9,272 nt of DNA from Veillonella sp. (GTDB lineage Bacteria; Bacillota; Negativicutes; Veillonellales; Veillonellaceae), in assembly GCA_022737715.1 (NCBI GenBank), contig JAIITD010000061.1, positions 1-9,272 on the forward strand. The letters run 5' to 3'. Positions 1 to 6,348 of this stretch are shown piece after piece. The position numbers were made by a program, and so were the translations under genes. Every line of letters begins with the position of its first letter. The stretch's first letter is position 1. The notes under the pieces are model-generated. The model had not been told where the DNA came from. It did no database searches and saw only the letters and a list, made by a program, of their open reading frames with translations.

Positions 1-1170
1 GCAGTAACTGAGGAAAAAGCGAAACTCATCGCTCAAGTAGTAGATGAGATCGTAGATGGCAAATGGGATGATGAATTCCCATTGACCGTATTCCAAACAG
101 GTTCTGGCACACAAACAAACATGAATGTGAACGAAGTTATCGCTCACCGGGCTAAACAGTTAGATGAATCTAATCCACTTCATCCTAACGACGATGTAAA
201 CCGCGGCCAAAGTACAAATGATACATTCCCAACAGCAATGCATATCTGCGGGTACTTTGAAATTACAAAACGCGTAATTCCTGCATTGGACGGCCTTATT
301 GTATCCTTTGAAAAATTGCAAGAAAAAGGCAAAGGCTTGCAAAAGGTTGGTCGTACTCACCTACAAGATGCTACTTTCATCATGGTAGATCAAGAAATTA
401 GCGCCTTTGTGGACGGTCTAAAAACTGCCAAAACTATGCTCCTTCAAAACGCTGATTATCTACTCGACGTTGCCCTTGGCGGCACTGCCGTTGGTACAGG
501 TGTGAACACACCTAAGGGATATCTAGACGTTATGGAAACCGTATTGCCAGAGGTAACAGGCGCTCCATTCCGCGTTAAAAACAACAAATTCCAAGGCCTC
601 TCTTTGAAAGATGCGTTCATGATGGCTCACGGTGCACTTAACACATTGGCTACTACATTGTTTAAGATTGCAAATGATGTTCGTTTCTTAGGATCTGGCC
701 CTCGCTGTGGCTATGGCGAATGGCATCTACCTGAAAACGAACCGGGCTCCTCCATCATGCCAGGTAAGGTAAACCCTACCCAATGCGAAGCGCTTGCTAT
801 GGTATGTGCCCAAGTATTCGGCATCAATACAACCATGACGCTTTGTGCAGGCAGCGGAGCGTTCCAATTGAATGTGTACATGCCTATCATGATCTATGAT
901 TTTGTTGAAAGCTGTCGCCTCCTCGCAGATGCGATGAATTCCTTCACAACACACTGCATCGACGGCGTAGAATTCGTACCTGAAAAACTTAAATTCTTTG
1001 TAGAACAATCTCTTATGATTGCTACATCCTTAACACCATACATCGGCTACGATAAGAGTGCTAAGGTCGTAAAAGAAGCGTACAAACGCGGTTGCTCTAT
1101 CAAAGAAATCATCTTGGAAGAAAAACTCATGACCGAAGACGAATTCGCTGAAGCAGTTCGCATGAAATAA
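1..1170 (+). CDS. fumC: Class II fumarate hydratase, 5'-truncated by window edge
   Basis: Fumarase C reversibly hydrates fumarate to (S)-malate in the cytoplasm; the family is an oxygen-stable, iron-free homotetramer. The frame is open from base 1 and gives 389 residues. Compared with the usual ~460 residues, about 70 N-terminal residues lie outside the window. Visible family motifs, numbered from the first codon: GSGTQTNMN at 34-42, HPNDDVNRGQSTND at 61-74, THLQDAT at 119-125, and the fumarase/aspartase signature GSSIMPGKVNPTQCEA from 249, which carries the mobile-loop catalytic serine. The GKVNPTQCEA form and the HPNDDVN block fit fumarase rather than aspartate ammonia-lyase, which typically has AKVNPVVPE. 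The TTG at 82 is an internal leucine codon, not a start. A terminator follows 57 bases after the stop, so this is probably the last gene of its transcript. Family assignment is very secure. Confidence 0.97.
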   Translation, partial: AVTEEKAKLIAQVVDEIVDGKWDDEFPLTVFQTGSGTQTNMNVNEVIAHRAKQLDESNPLHPNDDVNRGQSTNDTFPTAMHICGYFEITKRVIPALDGLIVSFEKLQEKGKGLQKVGRTHLQDATFIMVDQEISAFVDGLKTAKTMLLQNADYLLDVALGGTAVGTGVNTPKGYLDVMETVLPEVTGAPFRVKNNKFQGLSLKDAFMMAHGALNTLATTLFKIANDVRFLGSGPRCGYGEWHLPENEPGSSIMPGKVNPTQCEALAMVCAQVFGINTTMTLCAGSGAFQLNVYMPIMIYDFVESCRLLADAMNSFTTHCIDGVEFVPEKLKFFVEQSLMIATSLTPYIGYDKSAKVVKEAYKRGCSIKEIILEEKLMTEDEFAEAVRMK

Positions 1171-1227
1171 AATCTCTCACATCTCTTTGACATATCTATA
1201 ACATCCTCTCATACCTCAAATGAACGG

Positions 1228-1297
1228 AAAAAAGGACGCCATAGTTCTAAATCATTCAGTATATACTACTGAAAATTAGACTATAGCGTCCTTTTTT
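1228..1297. terminator. Bidirectional intrinsic terminator between convergent genes
   Basis: The left arm starts at 1228 with six A, then GGACGC and continues to 1250. The right arm at 1276-1297 is its near-exact reverse complement and ends in GCGTCC plus six T. One position differs (C1240 against A1285; this becomes a G-U pair in the - strand transcript) and T1246 is bulged. A second small stem, TCAGTA/TACTGA, nests in the loop. A-tract, GC-rich core and T-tract make it work in both directions, ending fumC on the + strand and the accessory genes on the - strand. The stop codon and last six sense codons of the 1276-1545 gene lie inside the right arm. Confidence 0.9.
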
Positions 1298-1545
1298 GTT
1301 TCAACTGCATCATAATTTTCACTACTAGGTATATAATACATTCCGATTAAAGAAATCCCCATAACAACTGAAGACCAAAAGAATAATACAAATATCGAAA
1401 CGACTTCATGAAGTAAACCTAACCCAAGCCATATAGACATACCTAACATTGCCACAATTCTGGCTAATGAAAGCTTACCTTCATGAGTAATTAATTTATA
1501 TGCAAAAAATATTATTCCTATTATTATAATTAAGTCCTGAAGCAT
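1276..1545 (-). CDS. Small three-helix membrane protein, unknown function
   Basis: This is an 89-residue hydrophobic protein that I do not recognise. It has three likely membrane segments, at about residues 3-18, 27-45 and 47-71, then a polar tail ending KKDAIV. The ATG at 1545 is the only sensible start because an in-frame stop (TAG) lies two codons upstream. No good ribosome-binding site is evident: an AGGG sits about 13 bases upstream, and AGGT is too close. The tail and stop codon are encoded by the terminator stem shared with fumC, so the original 3' end may have been lost and replaced. It is the last gene of the - strand accessory island. Small membrane proteins like this are often immunity proteins against membrane-active toxins, but that is only inferred from context. 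Confidence 0.6.
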   Translation of the reverse strand: MLQDLIIIIGIIFFAYKLITHEGKLSLARIVAMLGMSIWLGLGLLHEVVSIFVLFFWSSVVMGISLIGMYYIPSSENYDAVETKKDAIV

Positions 1546-1548
1546 TAC

Positions 1549-1647
1549 CTATCTATATCCCTTTTTAATCAGATTTAATTTTATCTTTAGCACACTCTCA
1601 TTTACCGCAACAAATACAAAAGAACCAATATTTCTAGCAACGACCTT
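1549..1647 (-). pseudogene. Orphan C-terminal coding tail upstream of the small membrane protein gene
   Basis: An open stretch of 32 sense codons runs from just after a stop (TAG, 1648-1650) to a TAG at 1549-1551. It reads KVVARNIGSFVFVAVNES followed by a Leu/Lys-rich end. The alternating hydrophobic pattern looks like real protein, but it has no start codon or ribosome-binding site. It ends two codons before the ATG of the 89-residue membrane protein gene, in the same frame. The best reading is the remaining 3' end of a lost gene. A chance open stretch in AT-rich DNA is possible. Confidence 0.35.
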
Positions 1648-1660
1648 CTAAATATAAATC

Positions 1661-2494
1661 TTATAATAGAATTACATGATTAGGCGTCTTATCAAATGGA
1701 ATTACATATTCTGAAAGACTTGTTAGTTCTTCCCAATCATTACGACTTATAACATATAAATGAAGTCCATCATCTTTTTCAACTATATCAACTCGCCCAC
1801 CATACCATGGTCTTTTATATGATAATATCTTGCTTTTTATATCTCCATTGAGATTAAAAATCTGTAATTGATTCTCTGCAACAGCTAAACCATATTTATC
1901 AGTCACAAATACGTCAAAATACAGAACAGAAATAGGGTTTTGAATCTGAATCTTTTTAAAATCATCTAATATCGTAATATTATTTGTATCCAAACACACT
2001 AATTTTTCATTATGAGGAAATGACTCTTTTATTTCACTTTCATAAACAAAATATGCAAATTTTTCATCATAGTCTGCTATTTCATCTATAATACGAACAG
2101 AATAATCAATCAATGACAAAGATACTATGCCTTTATTGGTACGCATTAAAATTATGTCATCACTAAATTTATATAACTGATAAAAATAGAATTCCTTAAT
2201 ATTTTTGGGAATAGGTATTAACTTAACAAAATGGGCATCAATATCTACAAAGCAAAAAGACGACTCTAACTTAAATACAATTTTATTTCTCACCATATCT
2301 GTGTAAATTGCTTCAATAAGTAATAATTGTTCGCCTATATAAATTCTATTAACTTCTCTCCACTCCAGGTCCAAAACAATTAAACCATTAAGTTTATCAT
2401 TTATAATCATATAATTTACACATCGCAAAGCAAAAATTATAACATTTTCTGAACTTGGACTTTTTATCTGCTTAATAGGTTCTAATTCTATCAT
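1661..2494 (-). CDS. 277-residue protein of unknown function, beta-rich
   Basis: I do not recognise this protein. It is 277 residues with no signal peptide or membrane segment, so probably cytoplasmic. The composition is rich in Ile, Val, Leu, Phe and Tyr in short alternating stretches broken by Asp/Asn/Gly turns, for example IVLDLEWREVNRIYIGEQ and GLAVAENQLQIFNLNGDIKS. This suggests repeated beta-hairpins of a propeller-like or beta-sandwich fold, but no WD or Kelch motif is clear. The ATG at 2494 has a good AAGGA six bases upstream. It follows the 83-residue gene by 44 bases on the same strand, and co-transcription is likely. Among small immunity-like genes it may be an accessory or immunity protein, but nothing in the sequence proves that. 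It is clearly a real gene: long, intact and properly initiated. Confidence 0.75.
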   Translation of the reverse strand: MIELEPIKQIKSPSSENVIIFALRCVNYMIINDKLNGLIVLDLEWREVNRIYIGEQLLLIEAIYTDMVRNKIVFKLESSFCFVDIDAHFVKLIPIPKNIKEFYFYQLYKFSDDIILMRTNKGIVSLSLIDYSVRIIDEIADYDEKFAYFVYESEIKESFPHNEKLVCLDTNNITILDDFKKIQIQNPISVLYFDVFVTDKYGLAVAENQLQIFNLNGDIKSKILSYKRPWYGGRVDIVEKDDGLHLYVISRNDWEELTSLSEYVIPFDKTPNHVILL

Positions 2495-2538
2495 CTACAT
2501 TCCTTCTATAGTTTCATTAGATTATAATTCAGGCCTTT

Positions 2539-2790
2539 TTACATTAAAAGTAATCCACACTCTCTCTGCTCTATAATATCTTTTAAACTCCTCCCATTTA
2601 TTAACAGATTTTCTAATAATGGTAAAAAATCATTACATTCTGCTAAAAGCTCCTCATCTTTCCAGAGTTGCCATAACGCCCCATAAGTAACAATCCCATA
2701 TGTGGAATCATTATAATATATTTCTAACTCTCTGTTACACCTCAAACCTTCAATAACTTCATCATATAAAGAAGCATCTGAGTCACTCAT
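2539..2790 (-). CDS. Small acidic protein, immunity-like
   Basis: An 83-residue acidic cytoplasmic protein. Its layout is an N-terminal helix (about residues 3-17), two short beta strands (ELEIYYNDSTYGIVTYGALW, about 22-41), a helical acidic part (DEELLAECNDFLPLLENLL), and a closing INGRSLKDIIEQ motif near residues 69-80. This pattern, ending in a hydrophobic-x-G-x-(S/K)-L-x-(D/E)-I motif, resembles small proteins I have seen beside polymorphic toxins as immunity proteins; I cannot name the Pfam family. The ATG at 2790 has GGAGG 11 bases upstream, slightly far. The stop of an upstream reading frame overlaps this start as ATGA, the arrangement of a toxin tail translationally coupled to its immunity gene. 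The 277-residue gene follows after 44 bases. Confidence 0.65.
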   Translation of the reverse strand: MSDSDASLYDEVIEGLRCNRELEIYYNDSTYGIVTYGALWQLWKDEELLAECNDFLPLLENLLINGRSLKDIIEQRECGLLLM

Positions 2791-2900
2791 TGATGTTTAT
2801 TCCTCCATAATTTATCTTGTCGAATATGCTCTCTACCAATCACCATATAAATACTGATATTAAAATTATTACGCTTGCCATTTTCAAACCATTTACTTAA
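2787..2900 (-). pseudogene. Orphan C-terminal tail, possibly of a toxin, overlapping the next gene
   Basis: Thirty-seven sense codons are open between TAA (2901-2903) and TGA (2787-2789). The translation begins LSKWFENGKRNNFNISIYMV, continues IGREHIRQDKLW and ends RNKHQ. It is basic and aromatic-rich and looks like a genuine protein end, not random AT-rich sequence. It has no usable start: the only ATG would give 19 residues and lacks a ribosome-binding site. Its stop overlaps the ATG of the 83-residue gene by four bases (ATGA). A basic C-terminal tail coupled to an acidic small protein is the usual shape of a displaced toxin C-terminus with its immunity gene. The upstream part of the toxin is absent. 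Confidence 0.5.
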
Positions 2901-2920
2901 TTAACGTGAAAAAGACTGCA

Positions 2921-2940
2921 GGGGAAGTAAAAGATTCCCC
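2921..2940 (-). terminator. Short GC-rich hairpin downstream of the barstar-family gene
   Basis: GGGGAA (2921-2926) and TTCCCC (2935-2940) are perfect complements around an 8-base loop. The hairpin begins 19 bases past the stop of the barstar-family gene. A run of five T in the - strand transcript (2908-2912) lies eight bases beyond the stem, too far for a standard intrinsic terminator. It could be a weak terminator, a processing site, or a junction relic. Confidence 0.3.
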
Positions 2941-2959
2941 GCTATATCAAGTACTAATA

Positions 2960-3382
2960 CTAAAAATCATAATATTGACTCATAACGCAATATACATCAA
3001 ATTGACGTGGCTGCATCGATCCACTCGTTACTTTTATTACTTCATTCTCCCAATATGGTAATACTTCTTCCCAAAAGACTGACATAGCTAAGGATTGTAA
3101 TGTTAGATCTCTACAAAATAACTCATCAATATTTTTAAAGATTATCAGAATAGATTTATTTCTATCCCAAAACACTAAATCTCTCATCCAATCGGAAAAA
3201 GCAGCCCAATTATCAACCCGTGTAGGAAAGTTAAAATATAACCCGAAATAAAACCAGAACTTATCTTCTGTTGTTATATCTTTACAATCAAGCTCTAAAA
3301 CAGAATCATAGTTATTACGTAGATTATCCATTTCCATAAATCCATCATAAGAGACATATGTTAATTTATTTATATTTTTCAC
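2960..3382 (-). CDS. Barstar-family protein, probable ribonuclease inhibitor / immunity protein
   Basis: A 140-residue cytoplasmic protein with the barstar layout. A strand (SVLELDCKDI, 27-36) leads into helix FWFYFGLYFNFP (42-53), then the helix DNWAAFSDWMRDL (57-69), then a buried strand KSILIIFKNIDEL (76-88) and a late helix with the FW of VFWEEVLPYW. In barstar the segment Asn-Leu-Asp-Ala-Leu-Trp-Asp carries Asp35 and Asp39, which plug the barnase active site. By my alignment Asp39 is kept (Asp64) but Asp35 is Ala60. Barstar-family proteins inhibit barnase-like RNase toxins by 1:1 binding. The start is GTG at 3380-3382 with a GAGGT about nine bases upstream; the next ATG codons lie inside conserved sequence. 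No barnase-like gene is in the window, so it is an orphan immunity protein here, unless the toxin lies elsewhere. Confidence 0.75.
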   Translation of the reverse strand: MKNINKLTYVSYDGFMEMDNLRNNYDSVLELDCKDITTEDKFWFYFGLYFNFPTRVDNWAAFSDWMRDLVFWDRNKSILIIFKNIDELFCRDLTLQSLAMSVFWEEVLPYWENEVIKVTSGSMQPRQFDVYCVMSQYYDF

Positions 3383-3410
3383 TTGTTTATGACCTCTATC
3401 TATTCAAAAC

Positions 3411-3544
3411 TCAAAAAATATACATAGATTTTTCATCATACAGTTCATTATCAAAAATATCGCTTATTGTGTATCCTTCTAAGCAGGGTATCATAAAAAA
3501 GTATCTAAATCAGGTTCTTTAACGACATATTCATCATATCCCCA
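3411..3544 (-). pseudogene. Frameshifted orphan coding tail between the 67-residue gene and the barstar gene
   Basis: Directly after the TAG of the 67-residue gene, and in its frame, 17 codons are open (WGYDEYVVKEPDLDTFL) and end at TGA (3491-3493). The adjoining frame then gives 27 codons (MIPCLEGYTISDIFDNELYD and a short end) stopping at 3411. The switch lies next to a run of six T; one extra T would join both parts into a single acidic 44-residue tail. Neither part has a ribosome-binding site. It looks like the 3' end of a lost, possibly immunity-type, gene. Its stop is 28 bases upstream of the barstar GTG start. A read error at the T run would also explain the shift. Confidence 0.4.
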
Positions 3545-3748
3545 CTATTTTCTTTTACGTCCTAAATATTTATAAACATAACCCCACCCAAAATAAAATA
3601 CTAATATTGTGATATAAGAAGCAATAAAGAAATAAATATCATTTTCATCTTCTATTATTTCAGGATTTATAATTAGACTAACGGTCATACCTATAAAAAG
3701 AAAGATGAATATACCTCGCACAAAATAATTATAGAGTTTTAAAAACAT
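3545..3748 (-). CDS. Small two-helix membrane protein, unknown function
   Basis: A 67-residue protein with two likely membrane helices, at about residues 8-28 and 39-58. An acidic loop (IIEDENDI) lies between them and a strongly basic end (KYLGRKRK) follows, which the positive-inside rule places in the cytoplasm. The ATG at 3748 has GGGAG seven bases upstream, so translation is plausible. I do not recognise a family. It is the first gene of the - strand accessory island, and an AT-rich leader of about 90 bases separates it from the terminator of the metallophosphoesterase gene. Context makes a membrane immunity protein possible, but a fragment of a larger lost membrane protein is also possible. 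Confidence 0.55.
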   Translation of the reverse strand: MFLKLYNYFVRGIFIFLFIGMTVSLIINPEIIEDENDIYFFIASYITILVFYFGWGYVYKYLGRKRK

Positions 3749-3840
3749 ATGACTACTCCCACGATAAAAACTATACTTTCACAACACAATTAAAATTTCA
3801 ACTCTAATATATCATAACTCTTATATAACTTCATATAATA

Positions 3841-3877
3841 AAACGAGGTATCGTATACCAAATACAATACCTCGTTT
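3841..3877 (-). terminator. Intrinsic terminator of the metallophosphoesterase gene
   Basis: Arms AAACGAGGTAT (3841-3851) and ATACCTCGTTT (3867-3877) are exact 11-base reverse complements around a 15-base loop. In the - strand transcript the stem ends CCTCGTTTTATT, a usable T-tract, 67 bases after the stop at 3945. The + strand version also ends in T's, so it may stop transcription both ways. The rest of 3749-3944 is AT-rich with no gene I can support. Confidence 0.8.
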
Positions 3878-3944
3878 ATATTATGAACTTTAATCATCTA
3901 AAACGGCTTAAATATTATAGCTATTAATATAGCAAAGCCACTGC

Positions 3945-5126
3945 CTAAGCCACCCCGTCAAAGAATGTAATAACCGTAATTTCTCGCGGACAGTTAATAC
4001 GAATAGGGAACCAGTGTCCAGATCCGTTATTTACGTAGCATACGCTATTTTTTTCTGTATAGCGACCTTTTACATATGGTGTACCAATCGGTACCCAAGG
4101 CATACCAAAGAGAATGATTTGTCCACCATGGGTATGCCCAGACAAGGTTAGTGGCACATTGCGTTCGATGGCTTCATCAAAGAATTCTGGATGGTGGGCC
4201 AACAGAATAACAAAGGCATTATTAGGGATACCGGACAAGGCCTTATCAATCATGGCTTCACGGTTTTCTTTACGACGTTCATTGTCATATGATACGCCAG
4301 CAATATAGACCGGTTGTTTACCACCCATGATTTGGATGTTGTCATTAATCAATACGTTTAATGGCGTTTTTGTTTTAATATCATCAACGATTTTATTGAC
4401 ATCATGATGGAATTCATGATTGCCAAGGATATAGTCTACGCCATCTGGAATTTGTTTTGCAAATACCTTTAAGCGATCACAGACTTCAGGTAGCCATTGT
4501 ATCTTGTCGATAAGGTCACCGGTGATGACAACGCGGTTTGGGTGTTCTAATAGTGCTAATCGCAAGATTTCGTCAAAGTCATCTAGGTCAATGCTTGGCC
4601 CAATATGGATATCACTGAGTTGTACAATCTTGTAATCTGCAAGTCCTGGCGGTAGGTTTGTATAACCAAAGCTTTCATGGGTCACAACGATTTCTCGTTG
4701 TCCTTCATAGGCAGCATAGCCAGCGCCACCCATGGCAGCCAAAGGTACAAGGGTACCTACGGTTCTAAAGAAAGCACGGCGCCCAGTCCGTTCTTCGACA
4801 GGAACCTTATGGGAGATGCGGTTTACCAGTACATAGATCAAGGCCAATATGATGAAAACTGGTATACACAAGAATATGGCGAATACTACGCCATAGCTTT
4901 CTGTTCTAAACAAGTTAAGCCATTCATACCAAGGCGTGCCGTATAGATCAACTTGGTATAAGAAATAGTATCGCACCGCACAGAACCAACCAGCAACTAC
5001 CAAAATATAGGCCAGCCACGCAGGCCATAGTTTTTTCGGTTTCCATAAATAGAGGTACAATCCCCAAAAGCTTAGAAAAGCTATGGCTAGCACCACGAGA
5101 AACACAATATTTATAATTAATTGCAT
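3945..5126 (-). CDS. Membrane-anchored YkuE-type metallophosphoesterase with internal twin-arginine motif
   Basis: A 393-residue calcineurin-like phosphoesterase. The N-terminal third has three likely membrane helices (about 3-27, 35-57 and 78-102). Next comes a twin-arginine-like segment, TGRRAFFRTVG (114-124), and a short Ala/Gly-rich hydrophobic stretch to about 140. The catalytic domain follows from about 160: SDIHIG (Asp172, His174), TGDLID (Asp204), GNHEFHH (235-241), AHHPE (310-314) and GHTHGG (330-335), the full two-metal set. B. subtilis YkuE, a known Tat substrate, has the same order of RR signal and catalytic domain but no preceding membrane helices. The catalytic domain probably faces the outside, in line with a cell-envelope phosphodiester substrate; the substrate cannot be read from sequence. 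The ATG at 5126 has AGGAG five bases upstream. It lies 69 bases after mutY on the same strand. Confidence 0.9.
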   Translation of the reverse strand: MQLIINIVFLVVLAIAFLSFWGLYLYLWKPKKLWPAWLAYILVVAGWFCAVRYYFLYQVDLYGTPWYEWLNLFRTESYGVVFAIFLCIPVFIILALIYVLVNRISHKVPVEERTGRRAFFRTVGTLVPLAAMGGAGYAAYEGQREIVVTHESFGYTNLPPGLADYKIVQLSDIHIGPSIDLDDFDEILRLALLEHPNRVVITGDLIDKIQWLPEVCDRLKVFAKQIPDGVDYILGNHEFHHDVNKIVDDIKTKTPLNVLINDNIQIMGGKQPVYIAGVSYDNERRKENREAMIDKALSGIPNNAFVILLAHHPEFFDEAIERNVPLTLSGHTHGGQIILFGMPWVPIGTPYVKGRYTEKNSVCYVNNGSGHWFPIRINCPREITVITFFDGVA

Positions 5127-5195
5127 ATACGCTCCTAACTGTATATCAAGTAATGGCTAATACATTGAGATAAAATCAGTGTTCGTCTCATAAAT

Positions 5196-6296
5196 TTATT
5201 CTACAATAGGACATAATTCTGTCAATTTACCATGAGGTCCTGCCCAAGCATAATCGGCAAATTCATCCCGTTTGATGAGCATCCAATCCTTAGGTAATTG
5301 CTTTTGTATCGATTCTATTGATGTATGGTCTCCAGTATACAGCAAATCTCCTCGAAAGGCCTTCATAAACCATTTACGATGAGAAAATACATGAGTTAAT
5401 TCTTTCACAATAACAGGTTGCAAGGATAGACTAAAGCCCAATGCCCCTACAATCTCAGTTAAACCAAATTCTGCCGCATCATAGGAATCCGCATTTTCTA
5501 CAGATGGAAATTCCCACATGGAACGCAAGAGGCCTCGATTAGGGCGTTTATGTAGTAAATAATAGTCGCCATAACTAAGGATGCCTACAAAAACAGGCAC
5601 ATCTACAACCTTTGTTTTCTTGATACGCACAGGCAATTGATCGGTTACATTATGTTGATACGCATAACACGTATTAACAATGGGACACTCACCGCAACGT
5701 GGCGTCTTAGGGATACATACGGCTGAACCAAAATCCATCAAGGCTTGGTTAAAATCGCCTGGTCTATCATGAGGCAACGTATCCTCTACAATAGCAGTTA
5801 TGGCCTTCTTGCCCTTTGTGCTCAAAATATCATCGAATATGCCGTACAAACGAGCATAGATACGCAATACATTGCCATCAACGGCCACCTCTGGCTCGCC
5901 ATAGGCCATGGATAGCACAGCGCCAGCCGTATAAGAACCAACGCCCTTCAAGGATTCCATATCCTTCCGATTATAAGGCACCACACCACCGTAATTGTTC
6001 ACCACATCTTGCACGCCAAGTCGCAAATTACGAGCACGGCTATAATAACCAAGGCCTTGCCAAGCATGGACCACTTCATCTTCGGTGGCCTTTGCCAAAT
6101 CTTCTAGTGTAGGAAACAAACGCATCCAATTATCATAATAAGGCTTCATCGCCTCAATGCGGGTCTGTTGGCTCATTACCTCAGACACCCACACCTTATA
6201 AGGGTCACCGCAGTCACGCCACGGCAAATCCCGTTTATTTACATCATACCACGCCAACAACTGTGGCACCCACTTGGGGTTATTCATCTCTTTCAT
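5196..6296 (-). CDS. mutY: A/G-specific adenine glycosylase MutY
   Basis: MutY removes adenine mispaired with 8-oxoguanine, preventing G:C to T:A mutations. The 366-residue protein is full length. It has an HhH-GPD domain with catalytic Glu39 in SEVMSQQT, the helix-hairpin-helix LKGVGSYTAG (116-125) and catalytic Asp140 in AVDGNVLRI. The [4Fe-4S] ligands are Cys194, 201, 204 and 210 (C-x6-C-x2-C-x5-C). A C-terminal NUDIX-like 8-oxoG-recognition domain starts near 230 and includes THVFSHRKW with the FSH triad at 304-306. The ATG at 6296 has GAGGAA close upstream; a second in-frame ATG three codons later is less well placed. It sits 52 bases downstream of a NUDIX hydrolase gene and is probably co-transcribed with it, which joins two arms of the GO system. 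Confidence 0.97.
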   Translation of the reverse strand: MKEMNNPKWVPQLLAWYDVNKRDLPWRDCGDPYKVWVSEVMSQQTRIEAMKPYYDNWMRLFPTLEDLAKATEDEVVHAWQGLGYYSRARNLRLGVQDVVNNYGGVVPYNRKDMESLKGVGSYTAGAVLSMAYGEPEVAVDGNVLRIYARLYGIFDDILSTKGKKAITAIVEDTLPHDRPGDFNQALMDFGSAVCIPKTPRCGECPIVNTCYAYQHNVTDQLPVRIKKTKVVDVPVFVGILSYGDYYLLHKRPNRGLLRSMWEFPSVENADSYDAAEFGLTEIVGALGFSLSLQPVIVKELTHVFSHRKWFMKAFRGDLLYTGDHTSIESIQKQLPKDWMLIKRDEFADYAWAGPHGKLTELCPIVE

Positions 6297-6307
6297 AGTT
6301 CCTCAAT

Positions 6308-6334
6308 ATAGGTATATGTGAAAGCACATCCTAT
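6308..6334. other. Bulged hairpin between the NUDIX gene and mutY
   Basis: ATAGG (6308-6312) pairs with CCTAT (6330-6334), and ATGTG (6316-6320) pairs with CACAT (6325-6329). A three-base bulge (TAT) and a four-base loop complete it. It has no T-tract and so is not a terminator. It sits just upstream of the mutY ribosome-binding site and could tune mutY translation or mRNA processing; this is inference. Confidence 0.35.
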
Positions 6335-6348
6335 ACTTTCACTACACT

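Noticed and set aside
82..84. TTG as the start of the fumarase
   Set aside because: The frame is open to base 1 and the upstream residues match the fumarase N-terminal domain; the gene is cut by the window edge.
3545..3547. Programmed readthrough of the TAG after the 67-residue gene
   Set aside because: The downstream frame stops again after 17 codons, there is no stimulatory structure, and decay is the simpler reading.
1276..3748. A complete contact-dependent inhibition or toxin-antitoxin system
   Set aside because: No CdiA, CdiB, Rhs, LXG or intact toxin domain is present; only immunity-like genes and short tails can be supported.
3790..3834. A 14-residue - strand ORF (begins MKLYKSYDIL)
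   Set aside because: It has no ribosome-binding site, lies just after the terminator, and is too short to support as a gene.
4677..4946. An 89-residue + strand ORF inside the metallophosphoesterase gene
   Set aside because: It is antisense to a well-conserved gene with all metal motifs, has no ribosome-binding site and no family resemblance.
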